Assembly: GCA_001510575.1 (NCBI GenBank)
Contig: LNGK01000002.1
Span: forward strand, 2,654,144-2,718,143
DNA: 64,000 nt
Reading direction: 5' to 3'
Source of the DNA: Knoxdaviesia capensis
Lineage: Eukaryota > Ascomycota > Sordariomycetes > Microascales > Gondwanamycetaceae
The notes below the pieces were generated by a model. It made no database searches. It was not told where the DNA came from and saw only the letters and a program-made list of their open reading frames with translations. The position numbers and the translations under genes are program-made. Below, one piece after another: positions 8,468-19,412 of the stretch (its first letter is position 1; every line of letters begins with the position of its first letter).

Positions 8468-11392
8468 CTAAGGGATGCAGAAATCAATCCAGCTCCCCAG
8501 GTAGTCCAGACGGTTTCCGAGGTCTTCCTGATTCTTGTAAATTTCCTCAAACTCTTCAAAGCTGAGCTTCCCGTACCCTCCACGCTCCTTCGCCTCTGCT
8601 TCGGCCTCCTCCACCAGTTTCCACATGGCCAGTGTTTGCGGACTTGGCTGGGTATTGCGGCCTGGACGTCCCGCCGATGGCCGACCTTGCGCCGGCTGCT
8701 TACCCAACGCCTTTTTGGACAGCTTCTCTGTCTGCTCATTAGCGGATGGGGCGGTCAAGGACGACGCCGTGGCGGCGGCAGGAGGTGGAGGTATAAGGGT
8801 AGATGTGGACGGAAGAGGAGCCGGGGTCGGAGCCGGGGCTGGCTCGGATGGCGGTGGTACTGCTCGTTGCACTGCATGGTCAAGCGAGTTCGGTCTGAAC
8901 TGGGGGAGAGTTGGGTCTCGGAAGATGGGCTCATCGTTGTCTTGGACCGTAGAATCGGGAGAAAGGGGAGGAGGTCCGAGTTCAGGGGGCCGGTACGGTT
9001 CGTTTCCCGGTGTATCGGGGGAAAGGGAAGGGGGACCAGTACCACCCTGCGGCATCGAGGGCCTCGCAAAGGGGCCGTCGTCATCAAAGTCGCCGGAATT
9101 ACCGTGGTTGCGGCTTTTCACTTCACGAGCGCGCTTGTCGCGGGCAAGGGTTGTAGCGCGAGTGTCAACGGTGAGGATGCCTGCCTTTACCGCCTCTGTG
9201 TACTTCTGGCGGTCCTCACGTGTCAAAGCCACAAACATGGCCATGTCCTCCTTCTTCTTGAACAGAATGTTCAGCAGCTCATTGTACGCTTCCTGCGCGA
9301 CCTGGTACAGAATCTCCTTGCCAGCATCGCGCTCCATGTCAGGGATATCGATTCCTCCCCACCTCTCCGGGACGCTGCGTGAAGAAGTTGAGGGATTCGA
9401 CCGGACATCATAATCGTCATCTTCCGCAAATCGAACCTTGGAGCTTGACCGAGACCGCGGGGAGATGAGCGGATGTTGCGCGGCAGACTTTGAGCTGGAA
9501 GCCATGGCGCTGATACCGGCCAGCACATCTTCGTCCGTTTCCCAGTCTTCGGGAGCAACGCCGCCCTCCTCTTCATCCAGGTAGAACTGGCGGCGCTTCC
9601 ACCGCTCATGAAGCCGGCGGCGAGCCTGGACACGAGCCTGGCGTCCGGTTTCCGGAGCCACTAGGTCACGATGATACATAATTCGAGATCGGATATCGTT
9701 GTCAGTTGCATGTGGAAGCGAGAAGATTCCATCGCCATCGAAAGTGATCGGAGGGCGCGGCTGCTCCTCGAATTCGCCGTCCTCGCCATTGGAGTCAGAT
9801 TGCTGGGGGACGCCGCTCGCAGAGCGCTGCCCGGTGGCGGAGGTTGTATTTTCCTGATCGGTATCGTAGGTTTCATCCTCCTCGTAATCAGAGCTTCTGT
9901 GGTGTGACTCTTGGGGAATGTGGATGCCGAGACTTGCTAGGCTGTTGTCACGGTTGCCAGACAGAAGAGCAGAAAACTCGTTGAGACTTTCAGGAGGGTA
10001 GAGAATGGCTTCCAGGTAGCTATCATCGGTGGATTGGTACGGAAAGCTGGAGCTTGGATCGTCGGAACTCGAAGGGTCGCTGCTAAAGAGCTTCATAAGG
10101 ATCTCTTCCCGAGAAGCAAAGTCTCCCTGCGAGTTACCAACAACCGGCGTATGGCCGTGGGGATGGTCAGCCTGGCCGTTAGATCCCTGCGACTTTCCGT
10201 TCAACCTGTCTGGGTTCAGATCGGGTTCGGGAACGTTGTGCTCGCGACCGAATAGGCTGCTCAGAGGTTGGCGACTAGTGACAAGCTGCTGGGCATCGTT
10301 GCTCGCCATGACTTGGTCATCGAGACCGTCGAGAATATCGCGGTGCATTTGTTTGAATAGGATGTAGTAGGCACGGAAGATGCGGAGGAAGTCTTTGCGA
10401 TCCACGTAGCCGTCGTTATCGAGGTCGTAACCGTTGAAGACCTTTTTCAATCGGTCTTTTCGATTCCTGTATGACAGACCCAGGAGGAACTCGGAGAAGT
10501 CGATGAGATTGTCGCCGTTGATATCGTAGAAATCGAACATCCGATCGTGGATGAGATTGGGGGCCGTGTGCCGCGAACCTCCAGACGGAACAAGGCACCG
10601 CTCAAAGGTTTTGCGATCCATGGCCAGGTACAGATCATCGGGATCCTCGCGCCACTCGGTATTTGCCATATAGGTCCACTGTTCCCAATAGGCCTCAACT
10701 TCAGGGCGCTCAAAGCCGGTGTCTTTGCACAACTTTGCCATCAGCGTTCTTGGCAGGAGCTTGAGACAGTTGTCCGGGTCTCCGGTATACCAAACGGGCT
10801 GCATCTGTCGGAGACCGGATGGGGGCGCCGGCACTCGGATTTTGTAGAAGACGTGGGTTTTGATATGGAGACCCTGGCTTTCGCACGATTCGCAAAGATC
10901 GAAGTCGGCACAGTTGGCGCATCGGTAGCGAATGCCACGGATCGGGACTGTGCTACAGCCGTTACACTGACAACCGCGATGCACACAGGCGTTGCGTCTA
11001 GCGTTCTCCTCTGACACTCTAAAGAGAAGAGCAACGATGTTCTGGCCGACCCGCTGGACGGGAAGTGTGGATTCGTTCCACCAGTCATCGCCGCTGGCAG
11101 CAGGGTCATCGATCATAGCGTTGAGATCTGAGGGGACGGCGTGATCGTCACGGGAGTCGACATGGTCTCGATCGGAATCGGTAGTGGAGTCTTCGCGGCC
11201 CAGGCGCGGGCGGGACCGCCGAACGGCATTCCGGCGATGGAGGGAGTCGGAAGACCCGAAGCCGGCCGCATCAGCCCCGTGAACATAGACGTAGAACCCG
11301 TAGGAAGCTGCGACGGCAGCCACAGAAATGATCGTGATAGCCACCCGGGGTCGAGTTAATGTCTGAAGAGACGAAACATCGTTGAACCACAT
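8468..11392 (-). CDS. Membrane-anchored ZZ zinc finger and EF-hand protein
   Basis: One long exon encodes 974 residues from the ATG at 11392 (MWFNDVSS); the open frame upstream has only a TTG. Residues about 17-37 (VAITIISVAAVAASYGFYVY) form a single membrane segment. A ZZ finger lies at about 136-183, with cysteines in CVHRGCQCNGC, CANC and CESC and a terminal HIKTH. Two canonical EF-hand loops follow: DINGDNLIDFSE (about 290-301) and DLDNDGYVDRKD (about 323-334), so calcium binding is expected. The C-terminal 600 residues are mostly acidic, Ser/Pro-rich and low complexity, with a helical block (about 695-770) and a short ordered tail ending LGSWIDFCIP. The combination is found in filamentous fungi as uncharacterised EF-hand/ZZ proteins. 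A calcium-regulated adaptor at an internal membrane is an inference; orientation is unknown. Confidence 0.8.
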   Translation of the reverse strand: MWFNDVSSLQTLTRPRVAITIISVAAVAASYGFYVYVHGADAAGFGSSDSLHRRNAVRRSRPRLGREDSTTDSDRDHVDSRDDHAVPSDLNAMIDDPAASGDDWWNESTLPVQRVGQNIVALLFRVSEENARRNACVHRGCQCNGCSTVPIRGIRYRCANCADFDLCESCESQGLHIKTHVFYKIRVPAPPSGLRQMQPVWYTGDPDNCLKLLPRTLMAKLCKDTGFERPEVEAYWEQWTYMANTEWREDPDDLYLAMDRKTFERCLVPSGGSRHTAPNLIHDRMFDFYDINGDNLIDFSEFLLGLSYRNRKDRLKKVFNGYDLDNDGYVDRKDFLRIFRAYYILFKQMHRDILDGLDDQVMASNDAQQLVTSRQPLSSLFGREHNVPEPDLNPDRLNGKSQGSNGQADHPHGHTPVVGNSQGDFASREEILMKLFSSDPSSSDDPSSSFPYQSTDDSYLEAILYPPESLNEFSALLSGNRDNSLASLGIHIPQESHHRSSDYEEDETYDTDQENTTSATGQRSASGVPQQSDSNGEDGEFEEQPRPPITFDGDGIFSLPHATDNDIRSRIMYHRDLVAPETGRQARVQARRRLHERWKRRQFYLDEEEGGVAPEDWETDEDVLAGISAMASSSKSAAQHPLISPRSRSSSKVRFAEDDDYDVRSNPSTSSRSVPERWGGIDIPDMERDAGKEILYQVAQEAYNELLNILFKKKEDMAMFVALTREDRQKYTEAVKAGILTVDTRATTLARDKRAREVKSRNHGNSGDFDDDGPFARPSMPQGGTGPPSLSPDTPGNEPYRPPELGPPPLSPDSTVQDNDEPIFRDPTLPQFRPNSLDHAVQRAVPPPSEPAPAPTPAPLPSTSTLIPPPPAAATASSLTAPSANEQTEKLSKKALGKQPAQGRPSAGRPGRNTQPSPQTLAMWKLVEEAEAEAKERGGYGKLSFEEFEEIYKNQEDLGNRLDYLGSWIDFCIP

Positions 11393-12414
11393 CGCGGCAG
11401 TCAAGTGGTCATGGCCGTTGTGATAGACAAACAGATATGTCAGAGAGCTGAAGAAAAAAAGAAAAGGAAAGGGGAATAAACGAAGCAGGGAATGAAAATG
11501 GGTATTGCCACAAAGTAGCTAGAGATTGAATTTAGTAAACAAGATCAATGATGACTGCAAATGAGTAGTGAAACGATGAAGAAAAAGGAATGACTGAGGG
11601 AACGAATGATGTGATGAAAGTGGTTTTTTCTAAGAGAAAGTTTGATGTTGGAATTATAAATTCCATTTTTAGTTTTCAGGGCACTTAGTTAGGTGTTTTT
11701 TGCGCTGGAAACCGCAATGGACGGCAAGCCTGAGGTGCATGCCCCAAGATTTCTGCCGGGCGGTGAAAATCGACAGATTATCCAGCTCGATGGCTTTTGG
11801 CCTGAGATTTCGTTTCATAAGAACTTGTTTGTGAACTACTAACTTAAAGATCCGTTTTGGATACAACACTATCCATTAGCTAGTCAGTCCCTAGGCTCTT
11901 CTATTTCATGTGACATTCCACTTTTGGGCTGTGGCTTTGAACCCTAGAAGGGGGTTCTTGTACTAAGCTATGGCTCCTTACAGCCTGAATCCCACCGTCC
12001 AGAGCCAGCCAGCCAGCCAGCCCCATTCCGCCCGTGTTTGAGTGGTGACAACGATCGCAACCAAGTTCGGACATCCCTGCCGATGACTTCGTCTTTGCTC
12101 TGTTTCAGCTTCATTTCCCCCTCTGTCTCTTCTCTTCTCTCTTGTGCAACGGTAATGTGATTTGACCCTGAACGCCCTTGTAGACCCAGTTGAGAACGCA
12201 GGCACAGGTCGGAAGCACTGTGAATATAATCGATCGTCGTCCCCCTTTTTGGATCCCAGGTTGGTTATTGCTTGCCTTCTCTATTCTCTTCGGGTTCCAT
12301 TCATACCATATATGTCTCGCAACTCCAAGTGCCGTTCACGGCCGTCCAATTCACTAACAATGTTACCACTATCACTTCTAGCCATTTGGATATCATTTTT
12401 CAAATATTCTTATC
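11393..12414. other. Divergent intergenic region
   Basis: This region holds the promoters of the ZZ/EF-hand gene (-) and the alpha/beta hydrolase gene (+). It contains purine-rich stretches next to the former and a CTCTTCTCTTC-type pyrimidine tract near 12120-12145 ahead of the latter. The repeated CCAGCCAG near 12003-12021 is a short simple repeat. No gene is recognised. Confidence 0.55.
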
Positions 12415-13645
12415 ATGGCTGCCGGGTAAGTGGTGTGCGGGACATTGCTGAGCTCTGCAGATTCTGGTCATCTTACAGAAAGTTGGTGATATATGCCGCT
12501 GACACGGGATTGCTGACCGCCGCCTCTCTTTCACAGCACCGGATTCCCGCCCTCAGCGGAGGAAATCAAGAATCACCCGGCATTTCCTGGCACACTATGG
12601 CTTCTGACGCCGACGAAGAAGGGAAAATGCACCATTGGCAAATCTCGAGGTGGTCCGTTTGATATTTCTTTTCAAGTCCATGGCACTGGCCCGACTAAGC
12701 TTGTGGTGAGTGTCTGGATCGTGGAGGCGAGCTGAAGAACTCGGGCACTACTAACCTCACCGCCAAATCCAGTTTATCATGGGCCTTGGTGGCACACTGC
12801 ACGCATGGCAAAACCAGATCAAATATTTCGGCCATGACAACGGCCACAAGTACTCAGCACTGTTCCTCGACAATCGGGGAGCCGGCGAGAGCGATAAGCC
12901 GAGTGTTAGGTTCACAACGGCAGAGATGGCCAAGGATGTCATTGATATCCTCGACCAGATCGGCTGGACGGCCAGCCGCAGCTTGCACGTGTCCGGAATC
13001 AGCATGGGCGGCATGATTTCCCAGGAAATCGGTCTTCTCATCCCCGAGCGCATCGCCTCGCTCAATCTGATCTCCACCACCTCGAAGTTGGAGCACGATC
13101 AGCCGTGGTACAAGGACGGGTTTAATCGGATCTGGCGCTTCCTGCCACGGCCGATATACGAGAGCATCCACCTGTTGATGTACGAGCTCTTCACCCCCGA
13201 CTTCCTCGAGGACACTGATAAGGCCGACCTCCCGTCGCCGGGCCAAACCCCGCTGTGCGAGCCATGCCCAGGCTCTGCTGATGGAGAGTACAAGCACTTC
13301 GACAACAACTACCAACGCCTTTTTTCCCAAGAGTATGTCAAGCGAATCAGCCCCGGCTGGAATTTTAAGGGCGTCTTGCTCCAGCTTGGAGCTGTGATGT
13401 CCCACTACAAGAGCGAGGCGCAGCTGAAGCAGATTGCAGACAGCATTGGCCGGGAGCGAATTTCCGTGATTCACGGAACCGACGATCCTATGATTGCCGT
13501 CAGCAACGGAATCAAGTTGATCAAGCTGCTCCAGCCCGGATCCAAGGCCGTCATCGAGGGTGGCCGCCATGGCGTCATGGTGGAGAGGACGGCGTGGACG
13601 AACGAGTTCTTGGAACGGATGTTCTCTGAAGCTTCCAGCACTTAG
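12415..13645 (+). CDS. Alpha/beta-fold hydrolase
   Basis: The exons are 12415-12425 (only 11 nt: ATG GCT GCC GG), 12537-12705 and 12773-13645, giving 350 residues. The junctions use GTAAGT and GTGAGT donors and ACAG and CCAG acceptors, with CTAAC ahead of the last exon. The fold is clear: FIMGLGGTLHAWQNQ supplies the oxyanion strand, LDNRGAGESDKP the next conserved loop, GISMGGM the nucleophile elbow (Ser), GTDDPMI the acid region and EGGRHGVMVE the catalytic His. It is a general serine hydrolase/esterase; similar fungal proteins are annotated only as alpha/beta hydrolase. No signal peptide is seen, so it is probably cytosolic. The substrate cannot be inferred. Confidence 0.88.
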
Positions 13646-13914
13646 AGACGTGCTCGACTTTGAAGAAAACAGAGTTGTGAACTCGATACACATTTCACTC
13701 GATATCCGAGAGGCATTTCTGTTGGACAAGAGAACTTGCTAATTTAGTGGGTTCGGGGAGTGATAGCGGACGTCATTCGTGGCACCTAGATATTATACAC
13801 ACAAAAGAAAAGAAAAAAAAGAAATGCATCCTTTGCTAATATATCCCATTTCCAGCTGTTATTTTTGAACCATTGACCTAACAGCGACACCCAGACTCCA
13901 GTCCAGCTACCCGC
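13646..13914. other. Convergent 3' region
   Basis: This short AT-rich gap lies between the hydrolase stop and the NMT stop. It contains an A-rich stretch around 13800-13825. Nothing beyond 3' UTR sequence is seen. Confidence 0.6.
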
Positions 13915-15773
13915 TTACAGCATAACCAGGCCCACGCCACTGAGGTTCTCCTCATCCAGCAGGTTATTCACATCCACACCTCCACGGATCGGGTTGGCGC
14001 GGTAGTTGAACAGGTAGTAGTGCAGCTGGCCGTCACCGGGGCCGAACTTCTGCTGCTCCAGGAACAGGGCGTTGTCCATCAAGCTGAGCGCATTGAACAC
14101 GTCGAACTTGTTGCGCTTGGCCAGGATGAGGGCGTCGTACATCAGCGCGTTGAGCCGCTCCTTCAGGGCGTCCTTGTTAAACGGCGTGGTGAGGGCGGAC
14201 TCCGAGCCGTAGTAGGAGAGGTAGGCGGCCTTGATGTTGTCGTGTTTGGGGTGGTTGATAACAGACGAGTCCAGGCAGTAGAACGAGAAGAAATCGGTGA
14301 TTTTACCGGATTCGTCCTGGTGGAAGGTCAGTACCGGTGATCATCACAAGCTAACATGGGCAAAAGGGGGAAAAAGAGATACATACCTCGACGACATAGG
14401 TCCAGTAGAACTGGTCCTCATCCTTGGGCTTCTCGACATGGAACCAGTGCACAAACTCCTCCCGGTCGAACACGGGATGGAACTCGAAGCGGGCCTCGTA
14501 GCGCTTGAAGAGGTCATACACCAGATCGACATCCTCCATCTTCATCTCGCGCAGGCCCTTGGTGACGGTGTTCTCCGGCAGCGCGTACTTGCGCACCTGG
14601 AACGCCGGCTTGCTGTTGGACGGCAGCGGGCTGAAGCCGACCTCGTACAGCTTGGTCCAGTTGAGCGCGCGGTGGTAGTAGCGCGTGGTGCTGATTGGCC
14701 GCGGCAGCACGTTGCCGCCGGTGTACACGCCCTGCCAGATGCCGTTGAGGTTGCTGCGCCGGGTGATCTCCTTGATAAGGACGGGCGCCAGGCGCTTGCC
14801 TCGCAGCTTTTTGTGCACGACCAGGAAGTTGACCTCCGACGTCAGGATATTGGCCCCGCGCACGCTGAGCAGCATCGGCACTGCCGAGATGAACGCAACC
14901 AGTTTCCGCGAGGCGGACGCGCGCACACCGACGTGCCAGACCTTCTTCCAGCCGGGAGACATCATGGCCCTAAAAAAAAGCAAAAAAGAAAACCCCCAAG
15001 TTCAGTCAGCGGGGGAGGGGACACACAGCTCGTTGCCGGAGGGTGGGTGTGACATACCATCTGAGCATTCCCAGGGAGTAGTTGAACCGCAGCATAGACT
15101 CCGCATCTTCCACGTAGTGGCCCTGCAGCAGCTCGTGCACCTCACGGAGCTCCGCCTCATTGTGGAAGTCAATCTCCACCCACTCGAAGCCGTCAACCAT
15201 CGGCGGCGGCGTCGTGGACACATCCTCCACCGTCTGGACCCTGAGGGGGCCCTCCACCACCGGGCCGTTCTCGTCCAGCCGCGGCACCGGCTGCGTCTGC
15301 CAGAACTTGTACGAGCCCATGTCCTTGACGTTGCGGCCGCTAGCCGCCAGGCCCGTCATGATGTCCTGCAGTGTCAGCTGCTTCAGCGCCGCGGCCAGGT
15401 CCAGGCCGCCCGAGGCGCCGGCAAGCTCGTGGGCCAACGCGGGGTTGAGCTTCATCAGCTCGGCGATCTGCTCGGGCGGCAGCTTGTCGAGCGCATCTTT
15501 GGCGCCGCTGCTGCCTGCAGTCGCTCCGGCCGCTGTCGCAGCCGATGTCGCAGTTGTGGCGGCTCCAGACCCGTCCTTCGCCTTCTTCTTCTTCTTGTTC
15601 TTCTTCTTCTTCGAAGCGCTTGTTGTGGCCGCCGCACCACTCGTTACCGGGGCCGATTCATCCTCGTCGTCGTTGTCGTCGTCCGACTCCGCTTCGGGCT
15701 GCTTCCCCTTCGAGGGCAAGGTATCCTCAGCAGCCTCGGCTGGGAGTTTGGCGGCTGCCTTCTCAGCACTCAT
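13915..15773 (-). CDS. nmt1: Glycylpeptide N-tetradecanoyltransferase (N-myristoyltransferase)
   Basis: The exons are 15773-15058, 14969-14387 and 14316-13915, giving 566 residues. The start is MSAEKAAAK. The first 120 residues are disordered and carry a lysine cluster (KKKKNKKKKKAK), as in other NMTs, where it helps ribosome association. NMT signatures follow: SYKFWQTQPVP, GHYVEDAESMLRFNYS, LRWAMMSPGWKKVWHVGV (spanning the first junction), EVNFLVVHKKLRGKRLAP, and the C-terminal GVGLVML, whose terminal carboxylate is the catalytic base in this family. The enzyme transfers myristate from CoA to N-terminal glycines of nascent proteins. The nearby rtc5 product starts MGQTTS and is a plausible substrate. 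NMT is an essential single-copy gene in fungi studied so far. Confidence 0.96.
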
Positions 15774-16597
15774 GGTAAGGCGCAAGACGGTGTCGCGTGG
15801 GGAGATTGTTGTTGTTGAGAGACGATGCTCGATGTTCCACTGGGGAGAGAGGACAGATTTCCAGAGAGGAAGAAAAGAAGTCGCGGCTTATAAATGGATG
15901 AGGCTATGAACAGGCAATGACCAACATGAATCTGACTTCTCGTGGTGTCGAATTTGCGGCTCGATGAATAAACACATAAATTTGCATAAGCAGTTCAACG
16001 CGGGGCATTCACATCGGGGCTTTTTCCCAAAGTGGGGGAGAAAGGCCACTGAACCACTGTCGCACAACAGCGAACTCTGGGCTTCCAACAGGCAATTTTT
16101 GGAGGTCCGTTCAGTGGTGTTGTGCATTAACGGGCTCGGACCAGTTGGGGCCTCAATATCATATAGGGTTGCAGCAACTTGACACATATTAACCACCGGA
16201 CCAGTACATGAATGTCGGTATCAAGAAAAGGCTTGTTTACTCTAACTATACGAGCGCCATGCACCTAACCATGTCTTATTTCCTGCTTCTAAGCGAGACA
16301 TATTCCGCTGTCTTTTTTCGCAATTCACTGCGGAGATTCATAGCAAACCCTAGACCCTAATCTCAGTCATGGTGAGACGACTTACACATAGATCAGAAGT
16401 GACTTTGCGCCAATAAAACTGTCTGTCTAACACTACCATCATTATCGAGACTGCATGTCTGCTTCGCTATATTCATGTCCTCGTGCACAAAACTCCGCTT
16501 GGATGCATACACATGGTTCTTTCTTCCCTCCCCTATTGTAACACCTGAAAGACTTGAAACACGTGCGATAACCTCCCAACCAATGGATACTGAACAC
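15774..16597. other. Intergenic region upstream of nmt1
   Basis: About 820 bases hold the nmt1 promoter and the 3' UTR of the ABHD12-like gene. A CCCTAGACCCTAA telobox-like string lies at about 16349-16361. No tRNA or other gene was recognised. Confidence 0.55.
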
Positions 16598-18178
16598 TCA
16601 CGACTCGAAAAACCGCATGATCGCCATCAAAGCCGCAGAATGGGCCATGACGGGGTTGTGGCCTATGGAAAGAGACTCGAGGGTTAGTGAGAAACTCTCT
16701 CGGTCATCAGTGCTGAGACTGATATCAAGACATCCGGTTCCTGAACTGACCTCCATACGGCACGCGCTCTCTGCGTATCAGAATTCCATGGTCAAATTCC
16801 CAGACAGTTTCAAAGGCACCGTTACCCTTGTGTACGGTCCTGGCATCTCGATCTGATATGTATCGGTCGTCGCTGATGCCGCCATCGAGGGCTGCATCCA
16901 CAACGCCACGGAGGATCTTCTCAGACTCTTCGCACGGGATATCAGAGTCATTGTTCGCGTGAATCAGGGTAAGCTGGAGTCGGGACTTGGTATGCCGAAC
17001 CGTCTGCTTCAGACGATCACACGACGGCCATGGATCCCAAATACACCGCTGAAGCTGTCGGAGCAACGGTGGAAACAACGTGAACGGCCCAAACAAAGGA
17101 AAGATACCACCAATGCGGTAGCGGGACAGCATGGACCGAAGATAGCTGAACGGAGCAACTAATAGAACGCCAGCAAACTCGACCCCAGTTATGGACATCT
17201 TCTCCAGTGCTCCACTGACCACAGCTGTCCCTAAGCTGTGTCCAAACAGCACAATTCTCTCGGGAGGAACTTCAGCCACGGTTATAACCCAGTTGATCAC
17301 GCTGATGGCATCTTGGATCAGGCCGGCCTCATCTGGGCGTCCGGTAGACCGACCGAACCCCCGATAGTCGATGGTAAACACATGATAGTTCGTCGAACTC
17401 GTGAGAGCGTGGTATGTCGTCGGTCTCCATCCGTTTGCAACGTGGCCTGCGTTCTAAGAAGCACAATCCAGTTGGTGTTGTTAGACTTGGTACAATGTAG
17501 TCACGGCTGCTTAGACTTATAAGGGTAGATTCGGGGACTGTAATACTCCGTGGACTAGGCACAAAATGTTAGAAAAAGGCACTTCACCACGATCGGGTTA
17601 TTGCACGCGGGACTTGATAGGACATACAATAGATGACGACCTGCTTGTCGGGATCTTCCTTCAACAGACGGAGACCTTCCGATTGACATATATCATGGCT
17701 GAGTTGAGGGGGTTGTGAAAGGAGTCGCTTTTCATTGGCAAGATATTTCTTCAGTGGAATGATATGCCAAGCGTACAGCGACACTCCGTCCTCAGTCGAG
17801 ATTGAGAAAGGCGTAGCCTGGTTTTCTGGTATCATGACCGTGAGAATATATACATAAAATGGTCCCGGGGAGGTAAGTGAGGCTGTATGATACATACTGG
17901 CGAATCCCCAGCAAACGGGATTGTCAAGATCCTGCCAAAAGGAGTTGATCCGATAAGCATACATGAAGCTATCCGAGTGTGTCAGTAATAGCGAACTCTT
18001 CCGTCTTTCTCCGCTTCTTGCTGATGAGCAGAATGAGCAGAGCCACATACAATCTTTGAAAGAATGGGATGGCCGCAATGGCAAGAAAGATGGCGTAGAG
18101 AGCCATAGGAGCCCCAACACAGGAGACGACGGCCCAGAGTATCGGAGTGAGAATCGGGGCGGATCCGGAAGCCGGCAT
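16598..18178 (-). CDS. ABHD12-like alpha/beta hydrolase with an 8-nt exon
   Basis: The six exons are 18178-18051, 17968-17898, 17825-17628, 17554-17547, 17453-16751 and 16662-16598, giving 390 residues. After MPASGSAP comes a membrane segment around WAVVSCVGAPMALYAIFLAI, then FFQRFFMYAYRINSFW and WGFAKNQATPFSIS, typical of fungal ABHD12 relatives. The oxyanion-hole motif YFHGNAGHVANGW is rebuilt only if TCCACGGA (17554-17547) is its own exon. The nucleophile is GHSLG, the acid lies in LIHANNDSDIP, and the catalytic His in VPYGGHN spans the last junction. ABHD12 enzymes are membrane (lyso)phospholipid or acylglycerol lipases; the substrate here is unknown. The start is uncertain: an upstream in-frame Met (MAVEHFQP) would lengthen the protein. 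The last intron uses a GTCAGT donor. Confidence 0.85.
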
Positions 18179-19412
18179 GGTTCCGCTTATGGATGTATCC
18201 GCATGAACCGGGTCGGTGGGAAACTCAGAGTAAAGGGGTTGAAAATGCTCGACTGCCATTATGAAGGGTTGAAGGAAGTTCCTCCAGATAAAACTCCGTT
18301 TGTATGTCTCGTGCTTGCTCAACGCTACTTCCTTTCCGTGTTGGGGCAGGTGACTGCATAAATCAAGAAGCAAGTTGTTCTCAGCCGACAACATCAAAGA
18401 TTGACGCTGTTTCCCTCTCTGTCACTGAGGTAAAAATGTTGAGATGAGTTGGAGTGACTTTCCGAGATGCTAGATTACGTGGATTTGTAGGGCGCGTCTG
18501 ATGTTACAAACAAGTGACTGAGATGCAGGTAAGGAAGGAATGAAGGCCTCTCCCGGATTTTCACGTGTGAAATGTGTGGAGCTTCATCCCACCAACCCAG
18601 GATCAGGCACAACTTAACAAGGTTGCAAAAACAGCAAACAAGCGACTATATCTGCAATGAACAGCTTCTTGGGCTCTATACAATATAGATGCTAATAAAA
18701 TGGGGTCTATCAACATAAATGTACCCAATCGGCGTGAGTTCACGAGAAGGATTCAGAGAATCGTTTGCTGGACCCTAACCCTAATATTTGATCCCGTCTC
18801 CGGCAAAATGTGCGGCACTGTGGCGTTTCGGTCAGAGTTTAGGGGAGGTTGAGGCTGATGTACCATCAATGTACTTTTAGACTACGGTTTGCCGGAGAGT
18901 TACACCTGAGGCTCTCCGCGGATCGTTGATGTGAGAGTCGACTAGTCCTAAAGGAGAGTAATGTCATGTGACACTACACAATTCTTACACAGTACATACT
19001 CAACCAGCACTGTATAGCCTCATCTCAGGTTTGAACAATATGCCGAAGCGAGAATGCTTTGTAACTTCACACTCTGTTTTTGTTTTCTTCCCATATGCAC
19101 CATCCGACCAGAGTTTCACCTTGCTGTGTACTCTGTCTTCTATCATTATCCCATCGATTGTGTTCTAGATTGGACCAAAACCTGACAGAGTCTCGCCATT
19201 TACGACGGGAAAGGATTTCCCAACCATCCTTGCTATTGAATCGATACCTTCGATAATGCTACCGCGATAGCTTCGTTCGCCGCTCTTTTGCCCACCAGAC
19301 CTCGCCATTACCGAACCCCGACAACTATGCCAGGCCCCGAGGGGCACCGATATTACCGAACAACGTCTATCTAAAACATTTGCCGGTCCTATTGGCCTGC
19401 CACGCTGCTGCG
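18179..19412. other. Divergent intergenic region
   Basis: This holds the promoters of the ABHD12-like gene (-) and swc3 (+). It contains a double telobox CCCTAACCCTAA at 18773-18784, directly followed by TATTTGAT. Otherwise it is unremarkable AT-balanced sequence without a recognisable gene. Confidence 0.55.

Noticed and set aside
12854..13729. 291-codon minus-strand ORF opposite the alpha/beta hydrolase
   Set aside because: The plus strand has all catalytic motifs; this is a shadow frame.
15774..16597. Search for tRNA genes in this and the other intergenic regions
   Set aside because: No paired A- and B-box with a cloverleaf was found by eye; a tRNA scan would be needed to exclude one.
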